Shown: positions 1 through 12,488 of the stretch, in pieces
How the letters are laid out: each line of letters begins with the position of its first letter
Position numbering within the stretch: the stretch's first letter is position 1
NCBI RefSeq assembly: GCF_000835495.1
Contig: NW_015622542.1
Location: forward strand, 2,068,485 to 2,132,484
Origin: Cladophialophora immunda
Lineage: Eukaryota; Ascomycota; Eurotiomycetes; Chaetothyriales; Herpotrichiellaceae
Length of the DNA stretch: 64,000 nucleotides
Direction: 5' to 3'
The notes under the pieces: model-generated
Databases searched by the model: none
Seen by the model: only the letters and a program-made list of their open reading frames with translations
What the model was told of the DNA's origin: nothing
Program-made: the position numbers and the translations under genes

Positions 1-221
1 TGATGGCTGCTGCATCAACGTGGTCTGGATCAAGGCCATAGCACAGTCTGGAGACTCGAGCAGTGATTTTGTCGAACTGTACGCGTTCCTTGCGTCCGTC
101 TGCCATGGTCGTTAGAAACGAAGTCAAAGCAGCAGAAGAGAGGTCCGTAGGTGGTCCTCGGCGTATCCCCTCTGTCCTCGGCGGATGGGAGAGAGAACAT
201 ACCTCGCTTGATGACGAACAT
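1..221 (-). CDS. RNR1: Ribonucleoside-diphosphate reductase large subunit, 5' part
   Basis: This is the N-terminal end of class I ribonucleotide reductase R1, which makes deoxyribonucleotides in the cytosol. The gene runs off the left edge. Exon 1 (221-203) encodes MFVIKR, then a GTATGT...CAG intron (202-100), then exon 2 (99-1) encodes [19 protein letters not shown] followed by a typical R1 stretch ending in YGLDPDHVD. The joined N-terminus matches the ATP-cone (allosteric activity site) of eukaryotic R1, whose members begin MFVxKRDGRKE. An intron after only six codons explains why no long frame is visible. Only about 40 residues are present, so catalytic residues cannot be judged. CGCG-core elements lie 240-330 bp upstream. 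Confidence 0.9.
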
Positions 222-1174
222 GTTGGTGAACTAAACTTGTCTTCCTGCTGTATTCCAATGGTGAAGATGGGGGAGGGGTTGGAAAGGAGTTGTCGAGGAC
301 AAAAGCGAAGGACCGCACAGCAGTGCTCTTTTAAAGGCCTTGAGAGTCGACAGAGTAATCTCCCAGTTACCGTAGAGACGCAGGCAGCAGAGTGATGAAG
401 GTTGGACGGTGAGAAGACGAGGAGCAGAAAGAGGGTCAAAACATCAGATATAAAATGGGAGCGAAACGCGCCTGGGATGGACTAGGACGCGCTGGTTCGC
501 GTTGCAGCAAAAAACCCATTTGAAGCGGGTTTGGCGTGGGCGCGCGTGGGGCAGAGCCTTATGTCATTTTGCATCTCGCCACCGCAGGCCACAAACAAAC
601 CACTATCAACACCGCCACACAACCGTCGTGCATCGACCATCGCGTCCCTTGATGAATCCATCCCTCAGGTCGCCCGTGCATAGTCCCGCCTCGACCACTA
701 CCTCCTTCTTGCCTCGCAGCCTCGCCAGCCATTTCCAATCCCCTTCGGGCCTCTCCTCGCAATGTTCTCGAACTCGACGCCGAGTATGTCGCGCACGACC
801 TCTGCTAGCCCTGCTACTTCGGAGCCTGGTGGAGGCGGGTGGATAGTCCTGTAAACAAGCTGACAAATGCATATATGGAGGCACCAGGGTGAGCGGGATG
901 CTGTGTAGAATCAAAAGGCTCTCTCTCGTCATACGGTTCGAGTTCGTTCAGATTTGTACTGTGGCCTCCCTAAAGACGAATCCTAATAAAACACATTCGC
1001 TGGCTTCTAAAGTTCATCAACGAATGACATGACACCAGATCCAGGTCAAATAAACCGCCCGCTCAAAAACCACACCATATCCCATCCAACAATGTGGAGG
1101 TATACACACAATATATGCCATCCCAAGTATCGTCCATAGTCCATAGATTTTCCATTTGCGACGAGCATCTCGTT
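222..1174. other. Intergenic: RNR1 promoter and downstream region of the kelch gene
   Basis: No convincing gene. It holds the RNR1 leader and promoter with the CGCG cluster, and a pyrimidine-rich stretch around 640-780. Open frames here have no recognisable similarity. Confidence 0.5.
464..548. promoter_or_regulatory. Cluster of CGCG-core (MCB/MBF-like) elements upstream of RNR1
   Basis: Four CGCG-core words occur within 85 bp: AAACGCG (464-470), GACGCGC (486-492), TTCGCGTT (496-503) and CGCGCGTG (541-548). Yeast and fission-yeast RNR genes are controlled by MBF through ACGCGT-type boxes. The assignment here is inferred from motif and position. None is a perfect ACGCGT. Confidence 0.4.
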
Positions 1175-4100
1175 TCAAGGTGCTCGCCCCTTTCCTTTGC
1201 CTTTCATTGTATCATCATCAAGGCGTTGGTCATGACCGCTGTCCTCGTCTCCTTCCCTCACGCTGCTCATCCTCTTCATATGCTCTCTCTCCTTATCTTC
1301 GTCTTGGTCAATTTCGCTTCGGTTACTGCTCAGCAGACTCAGAACATCGGCATTGACCACCCGCAACTTCTCCTTGGGAACAGTGAACATGACTTGAACG
1401 ACACGTTTCTGCACAGCTGTCTCCACGTCCCAGTCCTCGTCATCTTCCAGATTGTCGTGGTCGTCGCTCGATATCGTTCCAGGCACTGGTTTTCTGCGGA
1501 GCGTTGAGGATGGGGCGGCATTGCTCGGGCCTGCCATGTCATCATCCCAGTCTTTGGCGCCCTGTTTGCTACGCCAGAAAGACGACGTTCCAACACTAAG
1601 AGTTCTCTTCGGCGTCGTCTCTGTCATTTCGGGTTGCCCAGAGTGTTTCGTCGGGCTTGATTGATTGCTGTGGGCTTCGAAGGCGGCAACTCGATCTTGG
1701 ACATCAACACTTCCAGTTCCTGTGAAAACCCGCCTAACGCTTCCTAGAAGATTCAACGCTCGTCGGCTGGAGCCAGTAAGGCTGCCTGCACGTGAGTACT
1801 TCTCTTTGCTTGGACTGTCGGGGAGCGTTCGATAGTCACGCTCGTCATCCTGTTGTCTTTGGTAGTTCCGGTTGAGCAGTGCTTGATCTTCTCCCGCCAC
1901 AGCTGCCCCCCATCTGCTTCGAGCCGATGAGAACGTTTCGGGGCCATCCCTCGAACTTGTCGGTCGAGTAGTATCAATGTTGAGCGAGACACTGCGGTTT
2001 GACGGGGCACGTGTGAGACCAGCGCCATTGCCTTGTTCAAGATTGCCCTGCCTCCCATAGCCAAACCGGCCCATGGCTGCTGCGGCCCCCGCGAAGAGCC
2101 CATATCCTGCACTGGCGCTCCTTTGAGAAACATTGCGAGATAGCGTACTAGCCAAGGATTTCCCGTAAGAAGAGGTGCTCACCATACTCTTTTCAGAGAG
2201 ATTGCTTCCAGTCCTGTCCGACTTCTCGGGTGAGCCGCGTCCGGCTGCTTCCCCAATGGCTGGCTGGTTGCGGAATTGCGAAAGGTTTGAGTACGTTCTG
2301 CTATGCGCCTGACTTGTGCTCCTGGACAAGCTCATGGTCTCGGCTACTGACTGCCAATCCTCAACCCAGCCTTCCACCTCCTTCTTGCGCTCTGCTGCGG
2401 CACTGTCCTGCCGAGTACCATCCATAATGGGCGGGGGGTCTTTGAACGGATCACTTGGGGCTGATCTTATGTCGTCTGTGGCCCTGGGAGTCTTTGTCCG
2501 CGCGACGGAGCCGGTTTGACTACCCTCATCCTCTTCCTCGATGCGGAAGACCGCTCCTGGTCCGGTTGGCGGGTGCTGATTGAAAGGGTGATACATCATG
2601 GGGCCTCTAGTGTTCAGATTCTTTCTCAATCCTCTAGTGGGGCTTGGGATCTCCATCTGGACTCCGGTGCGCTCAGCATAACGAGAGCTGTTGCTCTCGC
2701 CATTCTCTGAGGCCTGCATGCGCTGACTCTGGTGCTCTGGTCCGGACAGAGGCGCCCAAGGATATGGATTGCCCGAGCTCTCAATCTTGCGCTCGAGAGT
2801 TGCAGCCCAGCTTGCGCTCCGCACCGTTGGATATCTCTGAGGGTCCTCGTCTGACGGAACAGGTGAGTGAATACGTTCGGCTCCCAAAGCCAGTTCGCGG
2901 AGTTCCTTCTCACGCAACGCGCGTCTGGCTCTCAGTCTTCTGGAATATATGAGCCAAACAATCACCACCACCGCAAGTGCTGCGAGTCCTAGGCCTAGAC
3001 CTACGCCCAGGCCTGCCTTCTCCGAAGTTTTAAGCCCGGATGCCGACGATTGGACACTTGCCGAGCCGGGTGATGGGCCCGCAGGGGTTGGATTGCTGTA
3101 AGTAGTGATCCATTCGAATGTTGTCGTATTCAAGAACAGCATATTGTCCACCAGGTTCCGCCTGCTCTTTGATGTAGATGAGCCGATCGGATACCCTCCA
3201 GAGACCATCATAACACCACCGGGTAGCATGGCTACTCCATGTCCAAATATGCCTTTGCCGGAAGCAAACGGGGAAGAGGAAGAGGTAGGAATGCTCCACG
3301 CCCACTGCCCTTGCCCTCCATAGCCCTGACCGAGCTCAAGGACCACCAACTGGGGTTGTGCCGGCGTATCTGTATCTCCTACCCATCCGCCAAGCACCAC
3401 CAGCTTTGAGCCATCCTCAGTCAGGATTGCTGTGTGGCCAGACCGTGGCTCAACTGTGTCTGCTTGCGACGCTTCCACGAACGCCCAGGATTCTTGAGGT
3501 AGTGAAAATATGGCGAGCTGAGACATGTTGATGAAGGCATTCTCGGTATGGCCCCCCACAAGAACAAAATTCTGCTGTTGAGAAAGGCCTGCGCCTGAAA
3601 CATTGGAAAAGCTGGGTGTCAGAGGCGTTATGGTCAGACCCGCTTCAGCGACCGGCGGAGCTCTGGATCCCGTCAATGACAACTGATAAGGTGCGTTTTC
3701 GCCGGCCGCAGATTCGGGAGCGATTGTAAGCATTGTGTTCGAGTAGGTGGCATCCGATATCCAGTCCATTGCATTCGACGAATCGTCATCGGGACACATT
3801 CCGCCAAAAATGTATAACGAGACATCGTGAGCGGCCGCAGTCGGAGAGAATGTGAACCCAGCAGAGAGATATTGAGGGCTTAACGTCCCATCGGTTGTAG
3901 TGACCGTCAAAGAAGTCCACGTCCCGTTCCTGGGGTCGCCGCTGAAGGTATATCTCCATAGTTCTAGATCTCTTGCAGAATCCTTGCAGTCCCCAGCTAG
4001 CGCGGTTATGCCCTCATCGTCCGGAAGGGCCACGAATGCCTCGTAGGCTGTATTCGATAGAAAGGGTAAGGTATCGAACAGTCGCGTTCCCGGAGAGGCT

Positions 4101-4306
4101 GAGTTGATACTGTTCGAGGTATTGAGGAAAGATAGAGAAAACTGCGACGATGAGGGTTGCGGAGACAAGATGTACGCGACGGAGCCATCTTGTGCCAGAA
4201 CGACCCGGGTGGGATTGTAGGGCAAATGTTGTTGCGCAACTGCGGGTGCGACCAAACTGAAAATACCCACGTAGCAAGACAGGAGCGGTAGTAGTAAAGG
4301 TAGCAT
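1175..4306 (-). CDS. Membrane-anchored kelch-repeat protein
   Basis: A single-exon 1043-residue type I membrane protein. Residues 1-25 form a signal peptide ending AVAQ. Residues about 30-410 are kelch/galactose-oxidase-like beta-propeller repeats, visible as IFGG, FVLVGGH, LVVLGGW and MMVSGG strand motifs. Residues 431-454 are one transmembrane helix (GLGVGLGLGLAALAVVVIVW) followed by an arginine-rich stop-transfer (RRLRARRALREKE). The roughly 590-residue cytosolic tail is Ser/Arg/Asp-rich and disordered, with one hydrophobic patch near the C-terminus (VVQVMFTVPKEKLRVVNAD). This architecture, an extracellular propeller with a long phosphorylatable tail, is common in filamentous fungi; homologues are often mislabelled as splicing factors. 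A role in wall or polarity signalling is inference. Confidence 0.85.
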   Translation of the reverse strand: MLPLLLPLLSCYVGIFSLVAPAVAQQHLPYNPTRVVLAQDGSVAYILSPQPSSSQFSLSFLNTSNSINSASPGTRLFDTLPFLSNTAYEAFVALPDDEGITALAGDCKDSARDLELWRYTFSGDPRNGTWTSLTVTTTDGTLSPQYLSAGFTFSPTAAAHDVSLYIFGGMCPDDDSSNAMDWISDATYSNTMLTIAPESAAGENAPYQLSLTGSRAPPVAEAGLTITPLTPSFSNVSGAGLSQQQNFVLVGGHTENAFINMSQLAIFSLPQESWAFVEASQADTVEPRSGHTAILTEDGSKLVVLGGWVGDTDTPAQPQLVVLELGQGYGGQGQWAWSIPTSSSSPFASGKGIFGHGVAMLPGGVMMVSGGYPIGSSTSKSRRNLVDNMLFLNTTTFEWITTYSNPTPAGPSPGSASVQSSASGLKTSEKAGLGVGLGLGLAALAVVVIVWLIYSRRLRARRALREKELRELALGAERIHSPVPSDEDPQRYPTVRSASWAATLERKIESSGNPYPWAPLSGPEHQSQRMQASENGESNSSRYAERTGVQMEIPSPTRGLRKNLNTRGPMMYHPFNQHPPTGPGAVFRIEEEDEGSQTGSVARTKTPRATDDIRSAPSDPFKDPPPIMDGTRQDSAAAERKKEVEGWVEDWQSVAETMSLSRSTSQAHSRTYSNLSQFRNQPAIGEAAGRGSPEKSDRTGSNLSEKSMVSTSSYGKSLASTLSRNVSQRSASAGYGLFAGAAAAMGRFGYGRQGNLEQGNGAGLTRAPSNRSVSLNIDTTRPTSSRDGPETFSSARSRWGAAVAGEDQALLNRNYQRQQDDERDYRTLPDSPSKEKYSRAGSLTGSSRRALNLLGSVRRVFTGTGSVDVQDRVAAFEAHSNQSSPTKHSGQPEMTETTPKRTLSVGTSSFWRSKQGAKDWDDDMAGPSNAAPSSTLRRKPVPGTISSDDHDNLEDDEDWDVETAVQKRVVQVMFTVPKEKLRVVNADVLSLLSSNRSEIDQDEDKEREHMKRMSSVREGDEDSGHDQRLDDDTMKGKGKGRAP

Positions 4307-5079
4307 GTTTCGCGCGGTCGGAGGTCAGGTCATCGTCGGCGTCAAGTCTGAATTGTCATCTGGACTGGCAGACAAACCCATCTGCAGCCTTCCGAAGTCT
4401 CCCACTGTCGAGGTCAAGATTGAGGTTCACCCGGTTGCGCTCGGATACACAAAAGGAGGAGGGGAGGGTCGAGGCTGGTATATTTGAAATGCTCAGCAGG
4501 ATTTGGATGGAGACTGGGCCATCGGGAGGCTGGCCGTGCAGTCGCTTGTGTTCGTGGGGCAGGCGAGCAAGGTTGGGGTTGTTGAGGAGTTCATGCGCGC
4601 ATTTGCGTGTAAACAGAGGTCTCGACGCCAGCCACACCGAAACTCAATGCTTGGATTCAGGGTCTTGAAGCGAATAGTGGCTGCACGAGCTGCAAGAGGT
4701 GCTGATGGCGTCCAGTCGCTTTCTCGGGAGGGCGCATGGAAGGTTGCGCCATCTTCAGCAACGAGGGATTGGCGTAATCGCAGGTGGACTAGCCCACTGT
4801 TTGGACCACGTCGTCGCTATGGCAACGGTCAAGGAGAAAGATTAGCGAGATGCATAAGGTGACTTGGCGAACCCTTGGGATGAAACTTGCTTTTTCTTTT
4901 TTTTTCTCTATGGAGACAAGACAAACCACTATCCCTGGTGAGCGAATCGCCTGAGCCCGGCGACATACCCAAGTCCCTCATGACCCAACTGGCACCGCCT
5001 TGTCCCTGATATCAGCGACATGCTCGTAATACTATTGTACACCATCTTCGTGCGGCTTCCCGAAATGCCCGACCGAGGT
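4307..5079. other. Intergenic: kelch gene promoter and chorismate synthase 3' region
   Basis: I see no gene. A T-rich tract (about 4890-4910) and a CT/GA-rich upstream region are all that stand out. Confidence 0.5.
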
Positions 5080-6429
5080 TCATTGTGCAGCAGCAGCTCC
5101 TTTCAAATGTTCCGCCACCTTCTCCGCAGTCGCGGTTGTTCCGCTTCCCTTCGCTGGCAATACTGCCTTCAGAGGTGGCAGTAGACTCCTGGCTGTTTCT
5201 CGAGATTGCTGAGCCAGGAGAGCGTCCATGAGCACCAAAGCAGACATAGCCTCTACAATCGGCACCGCTCTCGGCACAACGCACGGATCGTGTCGCCCTT
5301 TAGCCTCTAGTACGCCCTCCTCTCCATCGAAAGTCGCCGTCTGCTGCGCTTGTCCAATTGTAGCAGGAGGTTTGAAGGCAACTCTGAAGTAGATGTCCTG
5401 TCCATTCGAGATCCCCCCCTGGATACCTCCAGAGTTGTTGGTCTTCGTCGTCAATTTCCGCTTCGATGTCTTCTGCCCTGGTAGTACTTCTGGTGCAGCG
5501 ATGAATGGATCGTTGTGGATGGATCCAGATATTTCGCATCCTCCGAAGCCCGAACCGATTTCGAATCCTTTAGTAGCGGGAATGCTCAGCATGGCATGAG
5601 CAAGCTCAGCTTCGAGTTTATCAAAGCATGGCTCACCCAGGCCAATAGGGCAGTTTCGAATCACGCAAGTGACAGTGCCTCCAATGCTGTCCTTCGCGTC
5701 GCGGTGCTTCTCAATCACCTTTGTCATTCGCGTGGTGGCATCCGCGTCCGGGCACCGAACGGGGACGAACGAATCAACTTGCTCTCGTGTGATTTCCGAT
5801 ATTAATGAGAGAAACGCTGGGTTCGTGGCAGGACTAGGGTGAGTAGGCGTTGGAGGGAAAAGATACTCGGCTCCAACGGACGAGACGAAGGCCACGATTT
5901 CGACGCCGTGAGCCAGCGACAGGTACTTTTCTGCAATGGCACCCGCTGCTACTCTACCTGTAAAAGATAGTCAGTATCACATCCTGCACCTCTTGGATGA
6001 TAAACAGAATCAAAGAGGTCGAAAATACACACCAATCGTCTCCCGCGCACTGCTCCTCCCGCCTCCGCTACTCGCCTTAACCCCATATTTCTCCAGGTAG
6101 GTGAAATCCGCATGACTCGGCCTGGGATACATATCCATCGTCCCGCTCCCGTAGTCTTTGGGCCTCTGGTCTTCATTCCGCACCATCAACATAATCGGCG
6201 TGCCCAGCGTAATGCCGAACTCTGTACCGGAATGGATCTCCACACGGTCTTTCTCGTTTCGTGGCGTGGTGAGAGCCGACTGTCCCGGACGGCGTCGGGT
6301 CATCTGAGGCTGAATATCCGACTCTGTGAGTTGCAGACCGGGAGGACACCCGTCGACGATACATCCTACAGAACGGCAATGAGATTCTCCATAGGTGGTC
6401 ACCCGGAAGTAGTGTCCCCAGGTTGACAT
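5080..6429 (-). CDS. ARO2: Chorismate synthase
   Basis: Catalyses the last shikimate step, EPSP to chorismate, needing reduced FMN, and feeds aromatic amino acid synthesis. Exon 1 is 6429-6033, the intron 6032-5958 (GTGTGT...CAG), exon 2 5957-5080. The joined product is 424 residues, the usual fungal length. All three family signatures are visible: [14 protein letters not shown] near residue 15, [16 protein letters not shown] across the splice junction near residue 132, and [17 protein letters not shown] in the C-terminal part. The start [16 protein letters not shown] aligns with other fungal proteins. A perfect Gcn4-type element lies 123 bp upstream of the ATG, which fits general amino acid control. 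No flavin reductase domain is fused. Confidence 0.95.
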
Positions 6430-7223
6430 GACTGGTTGTTATTGAGACCTAGAGCTGTCCAGACTCAACTAATGTATGTCCTGGCTTCACCGGTGGAATC
6501 AGGGTCTCCGTGGGTGTATACTTGAGTGTTGGGAATGGTAGATAGAGGTGGTGACTCAGAGCGAAAAACAGAAAGTGCGGCGGGATCACGGAGTATTGCG
6601 AAACAAGGATACCAATACAACTTGTTGGTATCTTCTGGGTGTTCACAGACTTTCAAATAGAAGCTGCAGAGATCTAGACTTATTGTGAAGTCCTCATCCG
6701 ACACTTATTGCTGCGATGATTTCGGACATCGGAGGTGTCTAGGAGAAAATTGCGAAGCAAGATCTTAACAGGAAGTTAAGCCGAGAGCCTTGTAACCTCG
6801 CAGCCTCGCGGCTGAAGTCCCAGCTTCATGCAAAATCGGCCCATAATCAAGCACTCAAGCTTGGACATAGAATCTGAGGCTTTCCGCGAACCGGCAAGCC
6901 GATTTAAGGAATGGAATACACAATAGGTAGCTGGCAGTCATCTGTAGCAAAGTAGAATATCGTCGTTAATAGATCTGGAGATGACCTTCATCAATAGTAT
7001 TTATCTCGTTGTGTTTAGAAATCGGGACGCTCTGTTTTGTCTCCCTCAGACCAGACCTGTTCTTTCATTTCCTCATTGTGCCGTTTTTTCTGATTTTATT
7101 TTATTTTTTCGTTTGGGCGCTGATTCATGCGGCTTTTGCACCGATGTTGTGGGGGGCCACCAGACAGAATAATCCCTTTCAAGGCCAATCCTCTCCTTCA
7201 AAAGCCATGACAGCTAGCAGGAG
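6430..7223. other. Intergenic: ARO2 promoter and MAP2 3' region
   Basis: AT-richer than its surroundings. It contains the TGACTCA element at 6552 and a T-rich run at 7082-7112. No gene is seen. Confidence 0.5.
6552..6558. promoter_or_regulatory. Gcn4/CpcA-type element (TGACTCA) upstream of ARO2
   Basis: Perfect TGACTCA 123 bp upstream of the chorismate synthase ATG. This is the general-amino-acid-control element in fungi. About eight such words are expected by chance in 64 kb, so position, not mere presence, supports it. Confidence 0.55.
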
Positions 7224-8856
<1,633 letters not shown>

Positions 8857-9762
8857 ATGATCGTTCGTTCGGTGCCGGTCTCCTCATATCTCGGCCTCGG
8901 TGTCCCCTTTCATCATGCGCATCCCGCCCTAAGATGCTGTATACCTCGAGCTTCCCGAGGGGCACGCGGCCGACGTCCCTTCTCACACTCTCCCTGCCTG
9001 CAGCAGTCCAGCGGTAACACCTCTGTTAACCACTACGATGTCCTTAGACTCCCCATGCAGGCCACTCCGGCCGAGCTGAAACGGCAGTTCTACGTTCTCT
9101 CCAAGGAGACGCACCCTGACGTAAATCAAAACGACCCCAAGGCTTCGGAGCGCTTCGCGCAGATAAGCGAGAGTTACTCTGTTTTGGCAGATCCGGAGAA
9201 GCGCAAGAGGTATGACCGTGACGTTATGAGGGCCCATCATCCGCACCACCGCGGTCACAGCAGCCACGGCCAACGATCACAGGGAGGGACATATGCGGGC
9301 CACAGACCGGCTAGTGGTTTGAGCAAGCGAAGAAGCACCTTCAAAGGACCGCCGCCATCGTTCTATGCACATGGAAACCCATCCGCGCGGACACAACAGA
9401 GAGCTGATGCGCGAACGCAGGGTCAGCAGACTGAAGGAGAGGAATACATGGCTGGCACTTTCAACGCGGGCGCATTCTCAGAGGGAGGACCCGCCTTTGA
9501 TACCAGGTCGACCTTCAAGACACAGACACACGAAGACTACCGCCGCGCCAATCGACGAGCGGCGGAACTCGCGGCGGCGCAGGCTGCAGTAGAGGAGGAC
9601 AACTTCTGGGCGCGCTTCATCGTGGTGTCCGGAATTATCGTTTTGGGGGTCTCCGTCGGAACATTGATTATACACATGGCCAACACACCTCGCGGAGGCG
9701 GGCTCATTCGAGGAGATGGCAGTCGAAGGGACGGGGCCAGGAATGAATGGACGAAAGGCTAG
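8857..9762 (+). CDS. Mitochondrial DnaJ-domain membrane protein
   Basis: A 301-residue J-protein. Residues 1-50 are Arg/Ser/His-rich without acidic residues, a likely mitochondrial targeting peptide. The J-domain spans about 57-121 and has an intact HPD triad at 86-88, so it should stimulate an Hsp70 ATPase. A Gln/Arg-rich middle follows. One transmembrane helix lies at 252-274 (FIVVSGIIVLGVSVGTLIIH) before a short basic tail. The N-terminal J-domain with a C-terminal helix resembles DNAJC4/DNAJC30-like mitochondrial J-proteins, but I cannot assign orthology. The ATG at 8857 is the third AUG in the leader, after a tiny upstream ORF. Confidence 0.8.
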   Translation: MIVRSVPVSSYLGLGVPFHHAHPALRCCIPRASRGARGRRPFSHSPCLQQSSGNTSVNHYDVLRLPMQATPAELKRQFYVLSKETHPDVNQNDPKASERFAQISESYSVLADPEKRKRYDRDVMRAHHPHHRGHSSHGQRSQGGTYAGHRPASGLSKRRSTFKGPPPSFYAHGNPSARTQQRADARTQGQQTEGEEYMAGTFNAGAFSEGGPAFDTRSTFKTQTHEDYRRANRRAAELAAAQAAVEEDNFWARFIVVSGIIVLGVSVGTLIIHMANTPRGGGLIRGDGSRRDGARNEWTKG

Positions 9763-10595
9763 AAGTCCATCGCCACCCAGTCCTGAAAGCAGAACCTGCA
9801 GACGCGAAGCCTGGGGCTCGCGAGCTAGTAGTCGCACAGTCTGCAGGCGAAGCCTCCCACCACGACTCGAGTTTTCCGTGCTCCGTTTCAGCGGATGGGT
9901 TCATCAACTTCCGAGCGCTGTCAAATGAGCTCGGCGACTCGGCGCAGGAAAAGATATCCTCACCAAAGCATCTACTCCTAGAAATGGGGTGTGTGAGCGA
10001 TCGGAAAGGGGCAGACGGAGGAGTCGGACGTTACATATGGGACTAGAATCACGGGTCTGAGACTTCGCGCGCGACGCCTGGTGTAGCGTGGATTGGATTG
10101 TACAACAATAGACAGAGTGTTCAGATGAATATATGGGTCTACATCGCCTTTGATGGGGTGGCAGTTTTGATGATCCGTTGGCCTACACCAACCAAACTAT
10201 GAGAGGAAAGCAAATATGTAAGTCGGAAGAGTCGATGTAGAGGCGACGATTTTGGCCAAGGTGATTTCTTGAGCTTCCTGCCATAGTACGATGCGATAAA
10301 TCAAGATCAGAATTGTTCTTTCTCGCTCTATGCTAAAAGTCTCGTCCTCTCTTGCAACCGCCCCCATCATCTGCTGTACAAAGAGGCACCCAAGTGCCGG
10401 TCTCGAAATTCGATGCAGGAGGAGAAATCTCACCAACACTTGTTTCCTGTTCCCCCCGTGTGAAGAAAGAAATACAGGTTTCCTCACACGTGCGGTCCAT
10501 CTTGAAGCATGTCCCACTCGCGGCCACTCGCCTCAACCACTTCACCTATCCTGGGTACGCTCGCTGACTTTTTTTGGAAAATTGACGCACCGGGC
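9763..10595. other. Intergenic between convergent DnaJ and porin genes
   Basis: Holds both 3' ends. Small frames here (for example 9747-10046 and 10330-10599) have no similarity I recognise. Confidence 0.5.
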
Positions 10596-11873
10596 TTAAC
10601 CCTCGAAGGTGAAGCTTGCTCCAACCTTGTGCGCTGCCTGGTTGAGGTTCTGGGTGTCCAAGGAAGCGCCCAATCCAAGGGTTACGCCAGTACCAAGCTT
10701 GACGTTGTACGCCAGAGCGGCGATACCGCGGTCGTTGATTTTAGCCTAAAAAGACAATCACTCGGCGTTAGCGACCGCGACGACTAGAGTGGACACCCAG
10801 TAACGGTCGGTGAAGGAAGCAAGATTGGCTGTTGTCGAGCCTGTGCGTGGGAAAAGGGCCAGAGGACGTACCTTTGCAAAGGAGCTGGGATCAAGCTTGT
10901 ACTTGGTCGCGACCTCCAAGCCGACATTGCTTCCTTGCGTGCTGTCCCAGGTAGCCTTGGCGCCTGCCTCGACCTCGGTGTTCACCTTGTGATAGTAGCT
11001 CGCGCTGAAGACGGTCAAGTTGTTCGTCGCCGTCACCGCAGCAGCATAAGACCCCTGCGAGTATCCTGCTGCCAGTGCATATTTCGTGATGGCGGCTTTG
11101 CCCACGTCATATCCTCCCTCAGCACCAATCAAGAACCCTTCGTGGCCCAGGGTGACATCGAACGAGGCGGTGGGACCCTTGAACACATCTGTGAACAGAC
11201 GGGTGTGGATGTTGGGCTGCTTGTAGAAAAGGTTGAGCTTGCCGCCGTAGGTGGACTTCGCGGGGAGGTAGTTTGTCAGGACCTCGGCTTTGAGGCCCTT
11301 GGTGATGTTGTCTTCTAGTTCGAGTTTGGTGTCTAGACTGTTGGAGGTGGTCCAGGTTTGAGTCAGGGTGAGGCCTGTCCATCAACGTCCCCGGGTCAGC
11401 GGCGAAGGAGATATATCAAGGCGCAAATGCGCCAATTACTTCCGAGGGAAGAGGGGACGAACCAGTTGCCTTGTCGGTGTATTTCCCTTCAATCTTTCCG
11501 CTGCCGTTAACATGTGATATTCTCAAGCTGTCTCTTGTTATCATGGAGCTCACCGAGCCAGAGATGGGTCCATCGTGCGCGGATTTGCCCTTGACGTTGA
11601 AACTGGAAGAGAACAAGACGGATTAGAACGCCGACGGGCCGTGTCTCTCGAAGCGAGAGAGGCAGGATCTTCAGAGGTTTGGTTCTTACACAACGCCGTT
11701 CGGTGCCTTGGATTTGACCTCGAGATTGGCAGCGGTGGTGTGGTAGAAGTCCTTGTTGAGGAGCTATTCGAGTGGTTAGCGAAGAAGACCGTGGTTTGTA
11801 CCGGAGGGGGAGGAATGCTCACATCGTTGGCAGGCTTAGCGATATCGCTGAAGGGGACAGGAATTCCAGGCAT
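10596..11873 (-). CDS. POR1: Mitochondrial outer-membrane porin (VDAC)
   Basis: The voltage-dependent anion channel for metabolite exchange across the outer mitochondrial membrane. Six exons: 11873-11823, 11763-11690, 11602-11554, 11493-11463, 11374-10872 and 10745-10596. The product is 285 residues, the normal VDAC length. It begins MPGIPVPFSDIAKPAND and continues LLNKDFYH, the conserved N-terminal helix and first strand. The eukaryotic porin signature region is seen at YYHKVNTEVEAGAKATWD, and it ends HKVGASFTFEG. Exon 3/4 joining at an AAAG acceptor gives SGSIEGKYTDK, matching fungal VDACs; using the nearer CAG would create a stop. The same intron (11553-11494, 60 nt) has no in-frame stop, so retention would insert 20 residues. 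A CCAAT box lies about 187 bp upstream. Confidence 0.95.
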
Positions 11874-12488
11874 GGTGGGCAATTGAAGAGCAGACAAGGA
11901 ACAAGTTGAGATGGGAGTAGTGGAGGAGTGTAGAGAGAATTCGACGAACACGGAGACTCTGAGACAGGGAGAGACAGAGACGTACAAGTAGACGGCAAAA
12001 CAATCAATGGAGCTCAAGAAAAAGGCTCGGAGACGCAGTTTCGCAAAAGCTGATTCAACCAATCACAGCCGCGATCGCAAGAGGGTGACCGGGAGCTCGG
12101 CAGAGTTGCCAAAGCCGCTCAAGTCGCCGTTCCATCTCCATCTACTCCGTACAGCTTCTCGTCAGGGGCCAAAGCATCGCGGGGGATGGGGGGGATTTGT
12201 TGGGATTTGCACTATCTACCGAGTATTATTGCCAGCGGAACCATGGCATGCTGGACAGGCTATAGCTCAAGCACCAAATGTTTGCTTTTTCCCACAGCTA
12301 GATCCAGCTCAAAGATGTTGCTGTTCATGGCTGGGCCAGACGTGAGACAGCACTTACAGTCCTCCTGCTGCTAAAACCCCCACATGAATCAAAATCAACC
12401 TCAAGAGGCAGCTTTCACAATGTCCTCTCCTTGCTAAACGCCAGCCAATGCTGATATCTTTCGCTCCCTGTACATTCGCCAGCACTTA
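11874..12488. other. Intergenic: porin promoter and asparagine synthetase 3' region
   Basis: Porin leader and promoter with the CCAAT box. No additional gene seen. Confidence 0.5.
12059..12063 (+). promoter_or_regulatory. CCAAT box upstream of the porin gene
   Basis: CCAATCA about 187 bp upstream of the porin ATG. The HAP/CBC complex binds CCAAT and commonly controls mitochondrial genes. Assignment rests on motif and position only. Confidence 0.3.
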
